From Blautia wexlerae DSM 19850 (GTDB lineage Bacteria; Bacillota; Clostridia; Lachnospirales; Lachnospiraceae): DNA of 64,000 nt. Shown piece after piece: positions 40,601 through 50,743 of this stretch. The notes beneath the pieces are model-generated. The model searched no databases and was not told where the DNA came from. It saw only the letters and a list, made by a program, of their open reading frames with translations. The stretch spans positions 187,501 to 251,500 of the forward strand of contig NZ_CP102267.1 of the NCBI RefSeq assembly GCF_025148125.1, given 5' to 3'. The stretch's first letter is position 1. Every line of letters starts with the position of its first letter. The position numbers and the translations under genes are program-made.

Positions 40601-40636
40601 AAATCTCTGAGGTTACAATAATCTCAGAGATTTTTT
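40601..40636 (+). terminator. Terminator after the esterase gene
   Basis: AAATCTCTGAG / CTCAGAGATTT stem followed by T's. Confidence 0.9.
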
Positions 40637-40735
40637 GCCAGAAATATTTTAGTATGGGTAAAATAACTGTGAACATAAAAATATACAAAAAAGCAAAGAT
40701 AAAAATATATAAAATACCGAAAAAATAAAATTGTA

Positions 40736-40788
40736 TTGACAATAATATGTGAAAGATATAATATATTTCATGTAGAGTACACGGGTAC
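40736..40788 (+). promoter_or_regulatory. Promoter and candidate LacI-type operator of the first arabino-oligosaccharide operon
   Basis: TTGACA at 40736-40741 and TATAAT at 40757-40762 (15-base spacer; TAATAT two bases on gives 17). Just downstream, GTACACGGGTAC at 40777-40788 is an imperfect palindrome with a central CG, the shape of LacI-family operators. It would lie at about +8 to +19, suitable for repression by the LacI protein encoded at 44142. A leader of about 310 bases without a gene follows before the binding-protein start. Confidence 0.6.
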
Positions 40789-41084
40789 GCAAAGCAAAAA
40801 CATACATATAATGAAGAAAGCGAAAACCTATGTGCTGGAAAATATGTATTTGAACAAAAAATACCCCACATAACTTCACCTGCTACCAACAAATGGAGAA
40901 ATACATGGGATATTTTATGGAAAATAATTTTATCACAAGTCTAAATATTTGTAAATAAATTTTCCTGACAGAACTTATGCATATTTTCGTAACTCATATG
41001 ACTGGAACTGAAAAATGTTTATCCAGTTAAAAATTAGTAAAGCAGATTTTATATAACTGCGTAATTAAACAGGAGGTACGAATA

Positions 41085-42338
41085 ATGAAAAAAAGGTTAC
41101 TTAGTGGTTTACTTTGTGGAACACTAACAATGTCTCTTCTTGGAGGGACTGCAATACCAGTATTGGCAGATGATGATCAGACAATCACAATGTGGACAGT
41201 ATTTACTGGATCAGATGGAGATATCCTGAGAGAAATTGTCAAAGATTACAATGAGAGTAACGAAGATGGGATTAAAGTTGATATTGATATCATGGATGGA
41301 AGTACTCTTCAGGCAAAACTTCCTACAGCAATATCTACCAATACAGCTCCGGATTTTGTTTTGATGGGAATTGAATATATTTATCAATATGCAAATAATG
41401 ATATGATTATACCATTGGATGATTTCTGGGAAAAAACCGGATTGGATGAAAGCAACTATTTGGAAAATGTTGTGGACAAATCAAAAGTAGATGGAACTTT
41501 ATATGGTGTTCCGATGCAGTATAATCTTCAGTATCTCTATTATAATAAAGATTTATTTGAGGAGGCAGGGCTTGATCCAGAACAGCCACCGACAACAATG
41601 GAAGAATTAGCAGAAGATGCAAAGAAATTGACGAATCCGGATAAAAATCAGTATGGTATTGGTTTTCCTACAGACTATGCATCCTATTGTGAATATTTAT
41701 GGTCAAATGGTGGAGATGTAGTAAGTGAAGATGGAAAAGAAAATAATCTGAATTCGGAAGCTAATATTAAGACCTTGGAATGGATTCAAGATTTAGTTTT
41801 GAACGAAAATGTTTCTCCTCAGGGGTTAAAAGCTGCTGATGCAGATACCATGTTTCAGTCAGGACAGTTGGCAATGTATACCAGTGGACCATGGAATATT
41901 AATGGATTAAAACAGTTGGGGGTTAATTTCGGAATTACTGCAATTCCATCGGGTTCAGATGGAGCTTATGCCCCTGAAGGCGGTTGTGCATATATGATTC
42001 CAAAAAGCGTAGATGATTCCAAGAAGGATGCGATTTATAAATGGATGGCATATTGGCTTTCTGACGATGTATTAAAAGAATGGTCTACAAGAAATGGATT
42101 TCCGGTATGGTCTAATTCACTGCTGGAAGATGAAGATATTAAATCTGATGAGATCTTAACAGATGTATCCGATGCATCTAAGATTGGACGTAACTGGCAT
42201 CTGAATCTTGACTGGGGAAGTCAAATTGATCAGAATGTTATGCAGCCTATGATGGAACAGATATTATCAGGAACCGATGTATCTGAGGCGCTTCAGACAG
42301 CGTCAGATACTTTAGATGGTATTATTGCAGAAAAGTAG
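41085..42338 (+). CDS. Sugar ABC transporter substrate-binding protein (family 1)
   Basis: The 417-residue extracellular receptor of the MalE-like family 1. A signal peptide with likely cleavage after VLA near residue 28 is followed by TITMWTVFTGSDGDILREI. The family hinge segments follow: DGTLYGVPMQYNLQYLYYNKDLFEEAG, and FQSGQLAMYTSGPWN. It lacks a lipobox. It begins an operon with two permeases and a LacI regulator, followed by GH51 genes, so arabino-oligosaccharides are the likely ligands. No ATPase is encoded; a shared MsmX-type ATPase elsewhere is expected. ACAGGAGG precedes the ATG. Confidence 0.92.
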   Translation: MKKRLLSGLLCGTLTMSLLGGTAIPVLADDDQTITMWTVFTGSDGDILREIVKDYNESNEDGIKVDIDIMDGSTLQAKLPTAISTNTAPDFVLMGIEYIYQYANNDMIIPLDDFWEKTGLDESNYLENVVDKSKVDGTLYGVPMQYNLQYLYYNKDLFEEAGLDPEQPPTTMEELAEDAKKLTNPDKNQYGIGFPTDYASYCEYLWSNGGDVVSEDGKENNLNSEANIKTLEWIQDLVLNENVSPQGLKAADADTMFQSGQLAMYTSGPWNINGLKQLGVNFGITAIPSGSDGAYAPEGGCAYMIPKSVDDSKKDAIYKWMAYWLSDDVLKEWSTRNGFPVWSNSLLEDEDIKSDEILTDVSDASKIGRNWHLNLDWGSQIDQNVMQPMMEQILSGTDVSEALQTASDTLDGIIAEK

Positions 42339-42344
42339 AATTCA

Positions 42345-42377
42345 AGAGCTGTTGCAGTAATGCAATAGCTCTTTTTA
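42345..42377 (+). terminator. Intercistronic attenuator hairpin
   Basis: AGAGCTGTTGCA / TGCAATAGCTCT with one bulge pair and a T run, between binding-protein and permease genes. It probably allows partial read-through, giving more receptor than membrane subunits. Confidence 0.85.
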
Positions 42378-42390
42378 TAGGAGAGCGAAT

Positions 42391-43287
42391 ATGAAAAATA
42401 GAAATAAATATCATGCTCAAAGTCAGAAACAAGCATATCTTTTTCTGGCACCGTCTATGTTAATACTTACAGTTTTTGTCTTTATTCCTCTGATTGGTGC
42501 ACTGGTGATCAGTGTTATGAATATTGACATTTATATGAACAATATTTCTTTTGCAGGATTTGGAAATTATTTAAAAATGTTTCATGATAGCAGAATAGGA
42601 AATGCTACATTTAATTCATTTTATTTTGCACTGGCAGAAGTACCTCTTCAGGTTTTTATGGCATTATTAATGCTTATGTTGATGATAAAAAATAATCGTT
42701 TTCATAAGTTTCTAAGAACAGTATTTTATCTTCCATATGTATGCTCAATGACAGCGATTAGTATCATGTGGTCAATGCTGTTAAATACAAATTATGGTAT
42801 GTTACCATATTTATTTAAACAAATTGGTGTTGACTTTCCAAATGTTCTTACAAGTACTACATGGGCAATGCCAGTAGTGATTCTTATTACAGTATGGAAA
42901 AACTTTGGATATACACTTACTCTTTTATCTGCTGCGGCACTGGGAGTATCAAATTCTTTATACGAGGCTGCTGAAATGGATGGAGCTACAGGATTTCAGA
43001 AATTTATATATGTAACGATTCCTGGAATCAAACAGACTATTAATTTTTGTATTGTTACAACACTGATTACCGCTCTTCAGGTTTTTGATCAGGTATATGT
43101 TATGACTAAAGGCGGTCCATTGTATAAAACGGAAACACTTGTAAGTTATATTTATAATCAGGGATTCCAGGTGGCTCCTTATGATTTAGGATATGCGTCT
43201 TCTATTGCTGTATATCTGTTCCTTATGGTCGCTATTATTACCTTTGTTCTCAGAAGATTTGTATTAAACAGGGGGACAGAAGAATGA
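42391..43287 (+). CDS. Sugar ABC transporter permease (MalF type)
   Basis: The 298-residue permease has six predicted membrane helices and the EAA loop EAAEMDGATGFQKFIYVTIPGI. The N-terminus is the typical AYLFLAPSMLILTVFVFIPL. It should form the membrane channel with the next gene, whose start overlaps its stop by four bases (ATGA). AGGAGAG lies before the ATG. Confidence 0.93.
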   Translation: MKNRNKYHAQSQKQAYLFLAPSMLILTVFVFIPLIGALVISVMNIDIYMNNISFAGFGNYLKMFHDSRIGNATFNSFYFALAEVPLQVFMALLMLMLMIKNNRFHKFLRTVFYLPYVCSMTAISIMWSMLLNTNYGMLPYLFKQIGVDFPNVLTSTTWAMPVVILITVWKNFGYTLTLLSAAALGVSNSLYEAAEMDGATGFQKFIYVTIPGIKQTINFCIVTTLITALQVFDQVYVMTKGGPLYKTETLVSYIYNQGFQVAPYDLGYASSIAVYLFLMVAIITFVLRRFVLNRGTEE

Positions 43288-44114
43288 AAATAAAGAAAAT
43301 AAAAGTAAATGAAATAGTAGGAACTGCAGTTACAGTTTTAATTGCTGTGTTGATTTTATTTCCTTTGATCTGGTTGTTGGTTTCATCTTTTAAATCAGAC
43401 GCAGATGTAATTAAATGGCCGCCAATATTTTTTCCAACACAATGGTTGACGGCACAATATAAATATGTAGTAGATGCAATTCCTATTTTATCCATGCTGA
43501 AAAATACAGTTGTTTTTTCAGTAGGAGTAACTGTAGTCAGTCTGTTTTTTGACTCGATGGCAGCCTATGCATTTTCAAGGATGCATTTTAAAGGAAAGAA
43601 TCTTATTTTTGGAATTATTCTTCTCACAATGATGGTTCCTTTCCAGATTATTATGATTCCTCTTTACATTGAAGAATATAAATTTAAAATTCTTGACACT
43701 TATTTGGGATTGATTTTACCAAGAGCCTCTAGTGCATATGGAATTTTTATGTTAACATCATTTTTTGAGAACATTCCTAAATCACTGGATGAAGCGGCAA
43801 GAATTGATGGTATGAAGGAAAAACAGATTTATAGCAGAATCATATTACCGCTTGCCAAACCGGCATTTATAACTCTTGGAATTTATCATTTTATGAATAA
43901 CTGGAATGATCTGATTTATCCAATGATGCTCACCAGTTCTGTAGAGAAGAGAACACTATCAGCAGGACTTGCAATTCTTGTGGGAAGTAATTCCATTAAG
44001 TATGGACCAACGCTTGCAGCAACTGTAATATCTATTGCACCATTAATGATACTATTTCTGTTTTGCCAGAGATTTTTTATGGAAGGAATTGCTACATCTG
44101 GAATGAAGGAATAA
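43284..44114 (+). CDS. Sugar ABC transporter permease (MalG type)
   Basis: The 276-residue second permease has six helices and the EAA loop DEAARIDGMKEKQIYSRIILPLAKPA. WPPIFFPTQW after the first helix and the C-terminal FCQRFFMEGI segment are typical of the MalG/CUT1 group. Its ATG overlaps the stop of the upstream permease by four bases, indicating translational coupling. Confidence 0.93.
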   Translation: MKIKKIKVNEIVGTAVTVLIAVLILFPLIWLLVSSFKSDADVIKWPPIFFPTQWLTAQYKYVVDAIPILSMLKNTVVFSVGVTVVSLFFDSMAAYAFSRMHFKGKNLIFGIILLTMMVPFQIIMIPLYIEEYKFKILDTYLGLILPRASSAYGIFMLTSFFENIPKSLDEAARIDGMKEKQIYSRIILPLAKPAFITLGIYHFMNNWNDLIYPMMLTSSVEKRTLSAGLAILVGSNSIKYGPTLAATVISIAPLMILFLFCQRFFMEGIATSGMKE

Positions 44115-44141
44115 ATTAACACAGGTTGAAAGGGAAAAATT

Positions 44142-45131
44142 ATGGGGATTACAACAAAAGAAATAGCAAAAATATGTGGAGTATCCAGAACTACTGTACA
44201 CAGAGCTTTAAATAATACAGGACGTATCAGTGAAAAAACAAAAAGGATGATATTGGAAACTGCTGAGAAAAATGGATATCGTCCAGATCTTTTGGCTACA
44301 GGGCTGGCAAAGGGAAAGACATATTATATTGGTGTTGTTGTAATGGATGTTAATAACCGTTATTTTTCTCAGATGTTAAGTGCATTAGAGATAGAAGCCA
44401 GAGAAAGAGGATATTTTATTAATATTACTCTTCACCAGAATGACAAGGAAATAGAAAAAGAACAGCTTTGTAAACTTGCAGATTATCATGTAGATGGCAT
44501 TATACTGTCTTCGGTTAATAAAGGAGAAGAATATAAAAAATTTATAGAGAGCCTAAACATTCCAGTGGTTACGATTGATAATAAAATCGCAGATAAGATA
44601 CCATTTGTAACAGTAAATGGAAGAAGTGCAATTTCAAAAGCTGTTTGTGAAATAGCGGAATCTGGATATGAAAAAGTAATATTTGTATGTCCTCCTTTGG
44701 CTGAAAAGAATCTGGAGAATATATATGTACATGAAGAAAGAACTGCGGGTTTTAAAGAAGCGGTAAAAAAAATTCATGGGCTGGAATATGTGATTATTGG
44801 AAACTGGGATTATCAGAAACAAGCAAAAAAAGAGTTAGAAAAAAGTGAGAAAAAAACAGCATTTTTATGTACCGGGGACATGTTTGCTTTAAATCTTATA
44901 CGTATGTTTGAAAAAAATGGAAAACGTGCTGGTCAGGATTATGGAATCATGGGATATGATAATATTGATTTTTTGGAATATGTAACTCCTCGTCTGACAA
45001 CGATAGATAATCACGTGGAAAAGGTCGCGGAAGAAGCATTTAACTTACTACTTCAGCTCATGGAGAACAAAAATGTTGCAGAAACAGAGAGAATTTTGGA
45101 AACAGTGACAGTACAGGGAGAAACGATATAA
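44142..45131 (+). CDS. LacI-family transcriptional regulator
   Basis: 329 residues: an N-terminal LacI HTH and hinge (TTKEIAKICGVSRTTVHRALNNTGRIS) and a periplasmic-binding-like sensor domain (YYIGVVVMDVNNRYFSQML to GYDNIDFLEYVTPRLTTID). It is the last gene of the importer cluster before GH51. By position it should respond to an arabinose-containing sugar and repress the importer promoter, where a CG-centred palindrome is present. GAAAGGG lies ahead of the ATG. Confidence 0.92.
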   Translation: MGITTKEIAKICGVSRTTVHRALNNTGRISEKTKRMILETAEKNGYRPDLLATGLAKGKTYYIGVVVMDVNNRYFSQMLSALEIEARERGYFINITLHQNDKEIEKEQLCKLADYHVDGIILSSVNKGEEYKKFIESLNIPVVTIDNKIADKIPFVTVNGRSAISKAVCEIAESGYEKVIFVCPPLAEKNLENIYVHEERTAGFKEAVKKIHGLEYVIIGNWDYQKQAKKELEKSEKKTAFLCTGDMFALNLIRMFEKNGKRAGQDYGIMGYDNIDFLEYVTPRLTTIDNHVEKVAEEAFNLLLQLMENKNVAETERILETVTVQGETI

Positions 45132-45181
45132 TTAAGTGAATATATTGTAGAGGCTCCTGAAGTCTGTCTATAAGGAGAATT

Positions 45182-46699
45182 ATGAAACATATAATTATTA
45201 CAGTAAATAGTAAATTTAAAAAAAGCGAGATAGACAGCAGAATTTATAGTTCGTTTGTAGAACATATGGGAAGAGTGGTTTATACAGGCATATATGAACC
45301 AAATCATCCAACAGCAGATAAGGATGGATTTCGTCAGGATGTATTGGAAAAAGTAAAAGAGTTAGGAATTACAATGGTGCGCTATCCTGGTGGAAATTTT
45401 GTTTCTAATTATGACTGGAAAGATGGAGTAGGTCCCAAGGAAGAAAGACCTAAGCGCCTGGAACTGGCATGGCGTGCTGTTGAAACCAATGAAGTTGGAA
45501 TCAATGAATTTATGAGATGGGCAAAAAAAGCAGGAGTAGAGCCGATATGTGCTGTAAATCTGGGAACAAAAGGAATTGAAAATGCAGCTTCCTTTTTAGA
45601 ATATTGTAACATGCCTGCAGGAACGATGTACAGCGATATGCGGGTAAAACATGGTGTTTCGGAACCATATAAAGTAAAATTGTGGTGTCTTGGAAATGAA
45701 ATGGATGGAGACTGGCAGATTGGACATAAGACAGCAGATGAGTATGGGAGACTTGCAGAAGAAACTGCAAAAGCAATGAAATTAATTGACGAAAATATAG
45801 AATTGGTTGTCTGCGGAAGTGCAAAATCAGATATGCCGACATATCCTGAATGGGAAGCTACAGTACTGGAACATGTATATGAAAATGTTGATTATCTGGC
45901 ATTACATCAATATTATGGTGGACAGGAAATGGGAACAGCCGATTTTCTTGCTCAATCTGTAGATCTGGATTGTTATATTGACACAGTTAGTGGCGTTTGT
46001 GACTACATAAAAGCAAAGAAACGTTCAGAAAAAACGATGTATATTAGTGTCGATGAGTGGGGAGTGTGGGCGCCAGAAGGAAAAGTAGCTCATCCGGAAA
46101 TAGAAGAAAAACCATGGCAGATAGCTCCTCATTTGAGTGAACAGGTATACACAATGGAAGACTCACTACTATTCGCAAGTATGCTGATGAGTTTTGTCCG
46201 TCATAGCGACAGAGTAAAAGTTGCCTGCCAATCTCTTTTAACTAATATCAGTGCAACGATTATGACTGAAAAAGGTGGAGAAGTATGGGTACAGCCTGTA
46301 TTTTATCCTTTTTCTTATATGTCAAAATATGCAAGAGGAACAGTGATGGAAGAAGTATATGAAGGTCCTTCCTATGACTGCAGCATTGCAAAAAATGTTC
46401 CATATGTGGATACAGTAACGGTATATAATGAAGAATTAGGTGAGATTGCAATTTTTGCAGTCAATAGAGCAGAAGAAACTGTATCTGTTTCAGAAGAACT
46501 TCAGGGGTTTGTATTAGAGGAAATAGCAGAACAGTTATATATGACTTCTGGAAATCGCAAAGATACAAACTTAGAGAATCATGACAAAATAAAACCGTAT
46601 GAGATAAATAATGCTGAGATAGCAGGGGATAATCTTAACTTTGAAATTGAACCGCTGTCATGGAATATGATAAGAGTGAAAGTAAAAAACAAAAATTAA
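45182..46699 (+). CDS. GH51 alpha-L-arabinofuranosidase (first copy)
   Basis: The 505-residue intracellular GH51 enzyme has the acid/base Glu in [11 protein letters not shown] and the nucleophile Glu in [30 protein letters not shown] is another conserved stretch. No signal peptide: it acts on imported arabino-oligosaccharides, releasing L-arabinose. It lies downstream of the LacI gene with its own AAGGAG site. It is more similar in layout to the third GH51 at 59494 than to the second at 46875, suggesting two GH51 lineages in the locus. Confidence 0.92.
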   Translation: MKHIIITVNSKFKKSEIDSRIYSSFVEHMGRVVYTGIYEPNHPTADKDGFRQDVLEKVKELGITMVRYPGGNFVSNYDWKDGVGPKEERPKRLELAWRAVETNEVGINEFMRWAKKAGVEPICAVNLGTKGIENAASFLEYCNMPAGTMYSDMRVKHGVSEPYKVKLWCLGNEMDGDWQIGHKTADEYGRLAEETAKAMKLIDENIELVVCGSAKSDMPTYPEWEATVLEHVYENVDYLALHQYYGGQEMGTADFLAQSVDLDCYIDTVSGVCDYIKAKKRSEKTMYISVDEWGVWAPEGKVAHPEIEEKPWQIAPHLSEQVYTMEDSLLFASMLMSFVRHSDRVKVACQSLLTNISATIMTEKGGEVWVQPVFYPFSYMSKYARGTVMEEVYEGPSYDCSIAKNVPYVDTVTVYNEELGEIAIFAVNRAEETVSVSEELQGFVLEEIAEQLYMTSGNRKDTNLENHDKIKPYEINNAEIAGDNLNFEIEPLSWNMIRVKVKNKN

Positions 46700-46709
46700 T
46701 AAATTTATA

Positions 46710-46757
46710 AGAGACTGGCGCACTAGGAAATTATTAAAGCGAGAGTCTCTTTTTTTC
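46710..46757 (+). terminator. Terminator after the first GH51 gene
   Basis: AGAGACT / AGTCTCT stem, with weaker inner GCGC pairing, followed by a T run. Confidence 0.8.
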
Positions 46758-46769
46758 TGTAAAAACATA

Positions 46770-46798
46770 TTGAATGTCATGTGGAAGTTGTGTATAAT
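46770..46798 (+). promoter_or_regulatory. Promoter of the second GH51 gene
   Basis: TTGAAT at 46770-46775, 17-base spacer, TATAAT at 46793-46798: a good sigma-A promoter. Confidence 0.8.
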
Positions 46799-46819
46799 GA
46801 AAGTACAAAATAAGGTATA

Positions 46820-46843
46820 TTATTTTAGATAAAAGTAAAATAA
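46820..46843. promoter_or_regulatory. Candidate arabinan-regulator operator, site 1
   Basis: Palindrome with 8-base arms TTATTTTA (46820-46827) and TAAAATAA (46836-46843) and an 8-base centre, just downstream of the expected transcription start. The same arms with the same total length occur at 55633-55656, and one arm recurs at 51893-51901. Confidence 0.6.
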
Positions 46844-46874
46844 AAACTCAAAATCATAAACTGTGGAGGTAAAA

Positions 46875-48377
46875 ATGACTAAGCTTGTAATCAATCCATC
46901 AAAGAAACAGAGCAAAATCAACAAAGAGATTTACGGACATTTCTCAGAGCATCTGGGAAGATGTATCTACGAAGGAATCTATGTAGGGGAAGATTCTCCG
47001 ATCCCGAACAAGAACGGAATGCGTACAGATGTAGTAGAAGCATTGAAGCACATTAGAATCCCGGTACTTCGCTGGCCAGGGGGATGTTTCGCAGATGAAT
47101 ACCACTGGAAAGATGGTATCGGACCAAAGGAAACACGTAAAAAAATGATCAACACACACTGGGGCGGTGTAGTAGAGGATAACAGCTTTGGTACACATGA
47201 ATTTTTTGAACTCTGTGAGCAGCTTGGCTGCGAAGCTTATGTTAATGGTAACCTGGGAAGCGGAACAGTTCAGGAAATGTCTGAATGGGTAGAATATATC
47301 ACATTCGAGGGTGTTTCTCCGATGGCTGACCTCCGTAAGAAAAACGGACATGAGAAACCATGGAAACTGGATTTCTTTGGAGTTGGAAATGAGAACTGGG
47401 GATGTGGCGGAAATATGAATCCTGACTTCTATGCAAATGAATACCGCCGTTATCAGACTTATGTCCGCAATTATCATCCGGATCACCCAATCCACAAAGT
47501 CTGCTGTGGTGCCAATGTAGATGATTATGAATGGACATCTGAAGTATTAAAGACTACACATAATCATTGCCTGAAAGAACTTCACGGAAATATGGATGGT
47601 CTTTCTCTTCATTATTATGTACATCCGGAAGGATGGGAGATCAAGGGAAGTGCTACAGATTTTGATGATAAGGTATGGTATAAGAGTCTGAATAAAGCGC
47701 TCTTTATGGAAACTCTGATCGAGCGTCACGGACATATCATGGACGAATATGATCCAGAGAAAAAAATCGGCATGATCGTTGATGAATGGGGTGCATGGTA
47801 CACAGTAGAACCGGGAACAAACCCGGGATTCCTGTATCAGCAGAACACAATGAGAGATGCCCTGATCGCAGGTATCACTTTGAATATCTTTAACAAACAC
47901 AGCGACAGAGTAAAGATGGCAAACCTTGCGCAGATCGTAAATGTGCTTCAGTCCGTTATCCTTACAGATGGTGCTGATATGATCCTGACACCAACCTATC
48001 ATGTATTTGATATGTACAAATATCATCAGGATGCAATGCTTGTAGACAGTTCTATCGAAACAGAAACCATCGGTGTGGAAGAAGAGTGGCAGGTACCGAA
48101 CCTGACAGAATCTGTATCTGTAGCAGAAGACGGAGCTGTACATATCACATTGACAAACCTGTCTCTGGATAAAGATTATGAGATCAGAACTATCCTTACA
48201 GACTATCAGGTAAATGAAGTCAAAGGTGAGATTGTACACGGCGAAATGCACGAAATGAACACCTTCGAAACACCGGACCAGGTACGTGTAAAAGAATTTA
48301 ACGAAGTAGAAAAAACAGCAGAAGGAATCAAATTTACAATTCCTAAATGCAGTGTTCTTCATCTGGAAGTAAGATAA
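46875..48377 (+). CDS. GH51 alpha-L-arabinofuranosidase (second lineage)
   Basis: The 500-residue intracellular GH51 enzyme has the acid/base Glu in [13 protein letters not shown] and the nucleophile in [10 protein letters not shown]. It has the [19 protein letters not shown] segment rather than the NFVSNYDW form of the other two copies, so it belongs to a distinct GH51 branch. The ATG at 46875 is preferred over an upstream GTG because GGAGG lies between them. It has its own promoter and candidate operator and no signal peptide. It should remove arabinofuranosyl residues from oligosaccharides. Confidence 0.92.
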   Translation: MTKLVINPSKKQSKINKEIYGHFSEHLGRCIYEGIYVGEDSPIPNKNGMRTDVVEALKHIRIPVLRWPGGCFADEYHWKDGIGPKETRKKMINTHWGGVVEDNSFGTHEFFELCEQLGCEAYVNGNLGSGTVQEMSEWVEYITFEGVSPMADLRKKNGHEKPWKLDFFGVGNENWGCGGNMNPDFYANEYRRYQTYVRNYHPDHPIHKVCCGANVDDYEWTSEVLKTTHNHCLKELHGNMDGLSLHYYVHPEGWEIKGSATDFDDKVWYKSLNKALFMETLIERHGHIMDEYDPEKKIGMIVDEWGAWYTVEPGTNPGFLYQQNTMRDALIAGITLNIFNKHSDRVKMANLAQIVNVLQSVILTDGADMILTPTYHVFDMYKYHQDAMLVDSSIETETIGVEEEWQVPNLTESVSVAEDGAVHITLTNLSLDKDYEIRTILTDYQVNEVKGEIVHGEMHEMNTFETPDQVRVKEFNEVEKTAEGIKFTIPKCSVLHLEVR

Positions 48378-48437
48378 TTACAGTATTTTTAAAGATAAAG
48401 AGTTTCGTATAAATGAAAGATTAATAAACTTTACAGA

Positions 48438-48486
48438 TTCACAGAAAATGCCGCTTCTGACAAAACAGGCAGGTATTTTCTGTGAA
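48438..48486. other. Stem-loop after the second GH51 gene
   Basis: TTCACAGAAAAT / ATTTTCTGTGAA inverted repeat with a 25-base interior, no T run. A TATAAT at 48491-48496 directly after it may belong to the promoter of the next gene. Confidence 0.5.
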
Positions 48487-48519
48487 CATTTATAATGGAA
48501 ACAAAAAGGAGACTAAGGT

Positions 48520-48792
48520 ATGAACGGGAAGCTGCGTGTGTGCAGAAAATGTCTGCCCGGACAGAAGAATGAAGAGGCTTTTTATGAGGATCTGTCACGC
48601 TATATTCAGCGTATGGATGAAGAACTGAAAGTAGATCAGCAGACATATGAGAAAAGGCTTGGCATATGCAGCTCCTGTGAACGATTGATGAGTGGGATGT
48701 GCAGGCTCTGCGGATGCTTTGTGGAACTGCGGGCTGTACAGAAGGTGCGAAAATGTCCGGATCTGCCGGCAAAATGGGAGGCGCAGAAATGA
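48520..48792 (+). CDS. DUF6171-like cysteine-rich small protein
   Basis: A 90-residue protein with paired cysteines: CRKC near the start, CSSC in the middle, then CRLCGC and a final Cys in VRKCPDLP. These form probable zinc-ribbon sites. The pattern matches what I recall of DUF6171, small clostridial proteins of unknown function. AAAAGGAG precedes the ATG. Its stop overlaps the GH127 start by four bases (ATGA), so it is translationally coupled to an arabinan enzyme, an odd partner. It may stabilise or metallate the zinc-containing GH127 product; that is speculation. Confidence 0.75.
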   Translation: MNGKLRVCRKCLPGQKNEEAFYEDLSRYIQRMDEELKVDQQTYEKRLGICSSCERLMSGMCRLCGCFVELRAVQKVRKCPDLPAKWEAQK

Positions 48793-50717
48793 AAGACGGT
48801 TTAAAAGAAGGGTTATTAAATAAGGTAAAAGTAACGGATAAATTCTGGCGAGGATATCAGGAACTGGTAATGGATACAGTGATTCCTTATCAGGAGAAAA
48901 TATTAAATGATGAGATTCCGGGAGTGGAAAAGAGCCATGCACTGGCAAACTTCCGTATTGCAGCAGGACTGGAAGAGGGTGAGTTTTACGGAATGGTTTT
49001 CCAGGACAGCGATGTTGCCAAATGGCTGGAAGGCGTGGCGTATGCACTGGAAGTCCGCCCGGATACTGAACTGGAAGAACGTGCAGATAAGGTTATTGAA
49101 ATTATTGAAAAAGCGCAGCAGGATGACGGTTATCTGAATACTTTTTTCACGATCAAAGAGCCGGAACACCGCTGGCAGAACTTACAGGAATGCCATGAAT
49201 TATACTGTGCCGGACATATGATGGAAGCAGCGGCGGCTTATTATGAGGTGACTGGAAAAGACCGTCTGCTTCATGTGATGGAGCGTATGGCAGAACATAT
49301 CGAGAAACGTTTCGGAACAGAAGAAGGCAAAGAACCGGGCATCCCAGGACATCAGGAAATTGAGCTAGGGCTTCTGCGTCTCTATGAAGTAACCGGAAAA
49401 GAAAACTACAAAGATCTTGCCAGATATTTCATCGAACAGCGTGGAAAAGATCCGGATTACTTTGTCAAAGAAAAAGAAAAAAGAGGCTGGGTTCACTTCG
49501 ATATGGATGTGAATAACAGAGAATACAATCAGGCACATGCTACTGTCTATGAGCAGAAAGAAGCAGTAGGACATAGTGTCCGTGCAGTTTATATGTACAC
49601 TGCCATGGCAGAACTGGCTTCCATTTACAAAGATGAAAAACTCTATCAGGCATGCTGTGATCTCTGGGAGAACATGATTCAGAAGAGAATGTATATCACC
49701 GGAGGAATTGGCAGTACCGTAGACGGAGAGGCATTTACCATTGATTATGATCTGCCGAATGACACCGTTTATGCGGAAACCTGCGCATCTATCGGGCTGG
49801 TATTTTTTGCAAGAAAGATGCTTGATAATGTGATGGATGGACGCTATGCAGATGTGATGGAACGTGCACTTTATAATGGGATCATCAGCGGAATGCAGCT
49901 TGACGGAAAGCGGTTTTTCTATGTAAATCCACTGGAAACAGAACCTGGAGTCAGCGGGAAATTATACGGATATAAGCATGTTCTGCCGGAGCGTCCGGGC
50001 TGGTATACATGTGCATGCTGTCCTCCCAATGTAGTCCGTCTGCTGATGTCTCTTGGTAAATATCTGTGGAGTGAGACAGAAGATGGAGTTTATTCTCATA
50101 TCCCGGCAGGTACAGAAGCACACTTTGATAAGATGGATGTAACTGTAGAGAGCAACTATCCGTGGGATGGCAGAGTGATCTATCATGTAACTGGAAAAAC
50201 AGAGAAAGAAACCATTCTGGGAATCCATATCCCATCCTGGGTACGCCCGGGTTCTGTTCAGGTGCGTATAAATGGAAAAGTGAAAGATATCACTGCAGAT
50301 GTGGAAAAGGGATATCTGATCCTTAAGAGAGTGTGGGAAAATGATGAAGTAGAACTTGTTTTCCCGATGAAGATCCGCAAGATTTATGCAAACCTTAAAG
50401 TAAGAGAAGATGCCGGCTGTGTAGCGTTTATGCGCGGGCCGTTTGTTTACTGTTTTGAGGGTGTGGATAATCCGGGTCTGCTTCAGTCTTACCACATCTT
50501 TGAAGATGCAAAGATGGAAGAGGAAGTCTGCAAAGAGGGCCTGCTGGAAGGCTGCGTCCTGCTTAAGATCAAAGCACGTAAGCTGGAGACAGTGGGAGAT
50601 TCTCTGTACAGTGAAGTTGCACCGGTGAGAACGCTGACAACACTGACAGCAGTGCCGTATTACACATGGGGCAACCGCGGAGAAAACCAGATGAGAGTCT
50701 GGATGCGTGGGGAATAA
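48789..50717 (+). CDS. GH127 beta-L-arabinofuranosidase
   Basis: The 642-residue intracellular enzyme of the HypBA1 class. The zinc/cysteine active site is visible as Glu and Cys in YAETCAS and the adjacent cysteines in CACCPPNVVRLL, one of which acts as nucleophile in the family. The barrel opens with KVKVTDKFWRGY and contains AQQDDGYLNTFFT and QECHELYCAGHMMEA. It should release beta-linked L-arabinofuranose, as on plant hydroxyproline-rich glycoproteins. GGGAGG inside the preceding gene serves the ATG at 48789. Confidence 0.92.
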   Translation: MKDGLKEGLLNKVKVTDKFWRGYQELVMDTVIPYQEKILNDEIPGVEKSHALANFRIAAGLEEGEFYGMVFQDSDVAKWLEGVAYALEVRPDTELEERADKVIEIIEKAQQDDGYLNTFFTIKEPEHRWQNLQECHELYCAGHMMEAAAAYYEVTGKDRLLHVMERMAEHIEKRFGTEEGKEPGIPGHQEIELGLLRLYEVTGKENYKDLARYFIEQRGKDPDYFVKEKEKRGWVHFDMDVNNREYNQAHATVYEQKEAVGHSVRAVYMYTAMAELASIYKDEKLYQACCDLWENMIQKRMYITGGIGSTVDGEAFTIDYDLPNDTVYAETCASIGLVFFARKMLDNVMDGRYADVMERALYNGIISGMQLDGKRFFYVNPLETEPGVSGKLYGYKHVLPERPGWYTCACCPPNVVRLLMSLGKYLWSETEDGVYSHIPAGTEAHFDKMDVTVESNYPWDGRVIYHVTGKTEKETILGIHIPSWVRPGSVQVRINGKVKDITADVEKGYLILKRVWENDEVELVFPMKIRKIYANLKVREDAGCVAFMRGPFVYCFEGVDNPGLLQSYHIFEDAKMEEEVCKEGLLEGCVLLKIKARKLETVGDSLYSEVAPVRTLTTLTAVPYYTWGNRGENQMRVWMRGE

Positions 50718-50743
50718 CCGGAAGATCAGAGGGAATATAAAAT

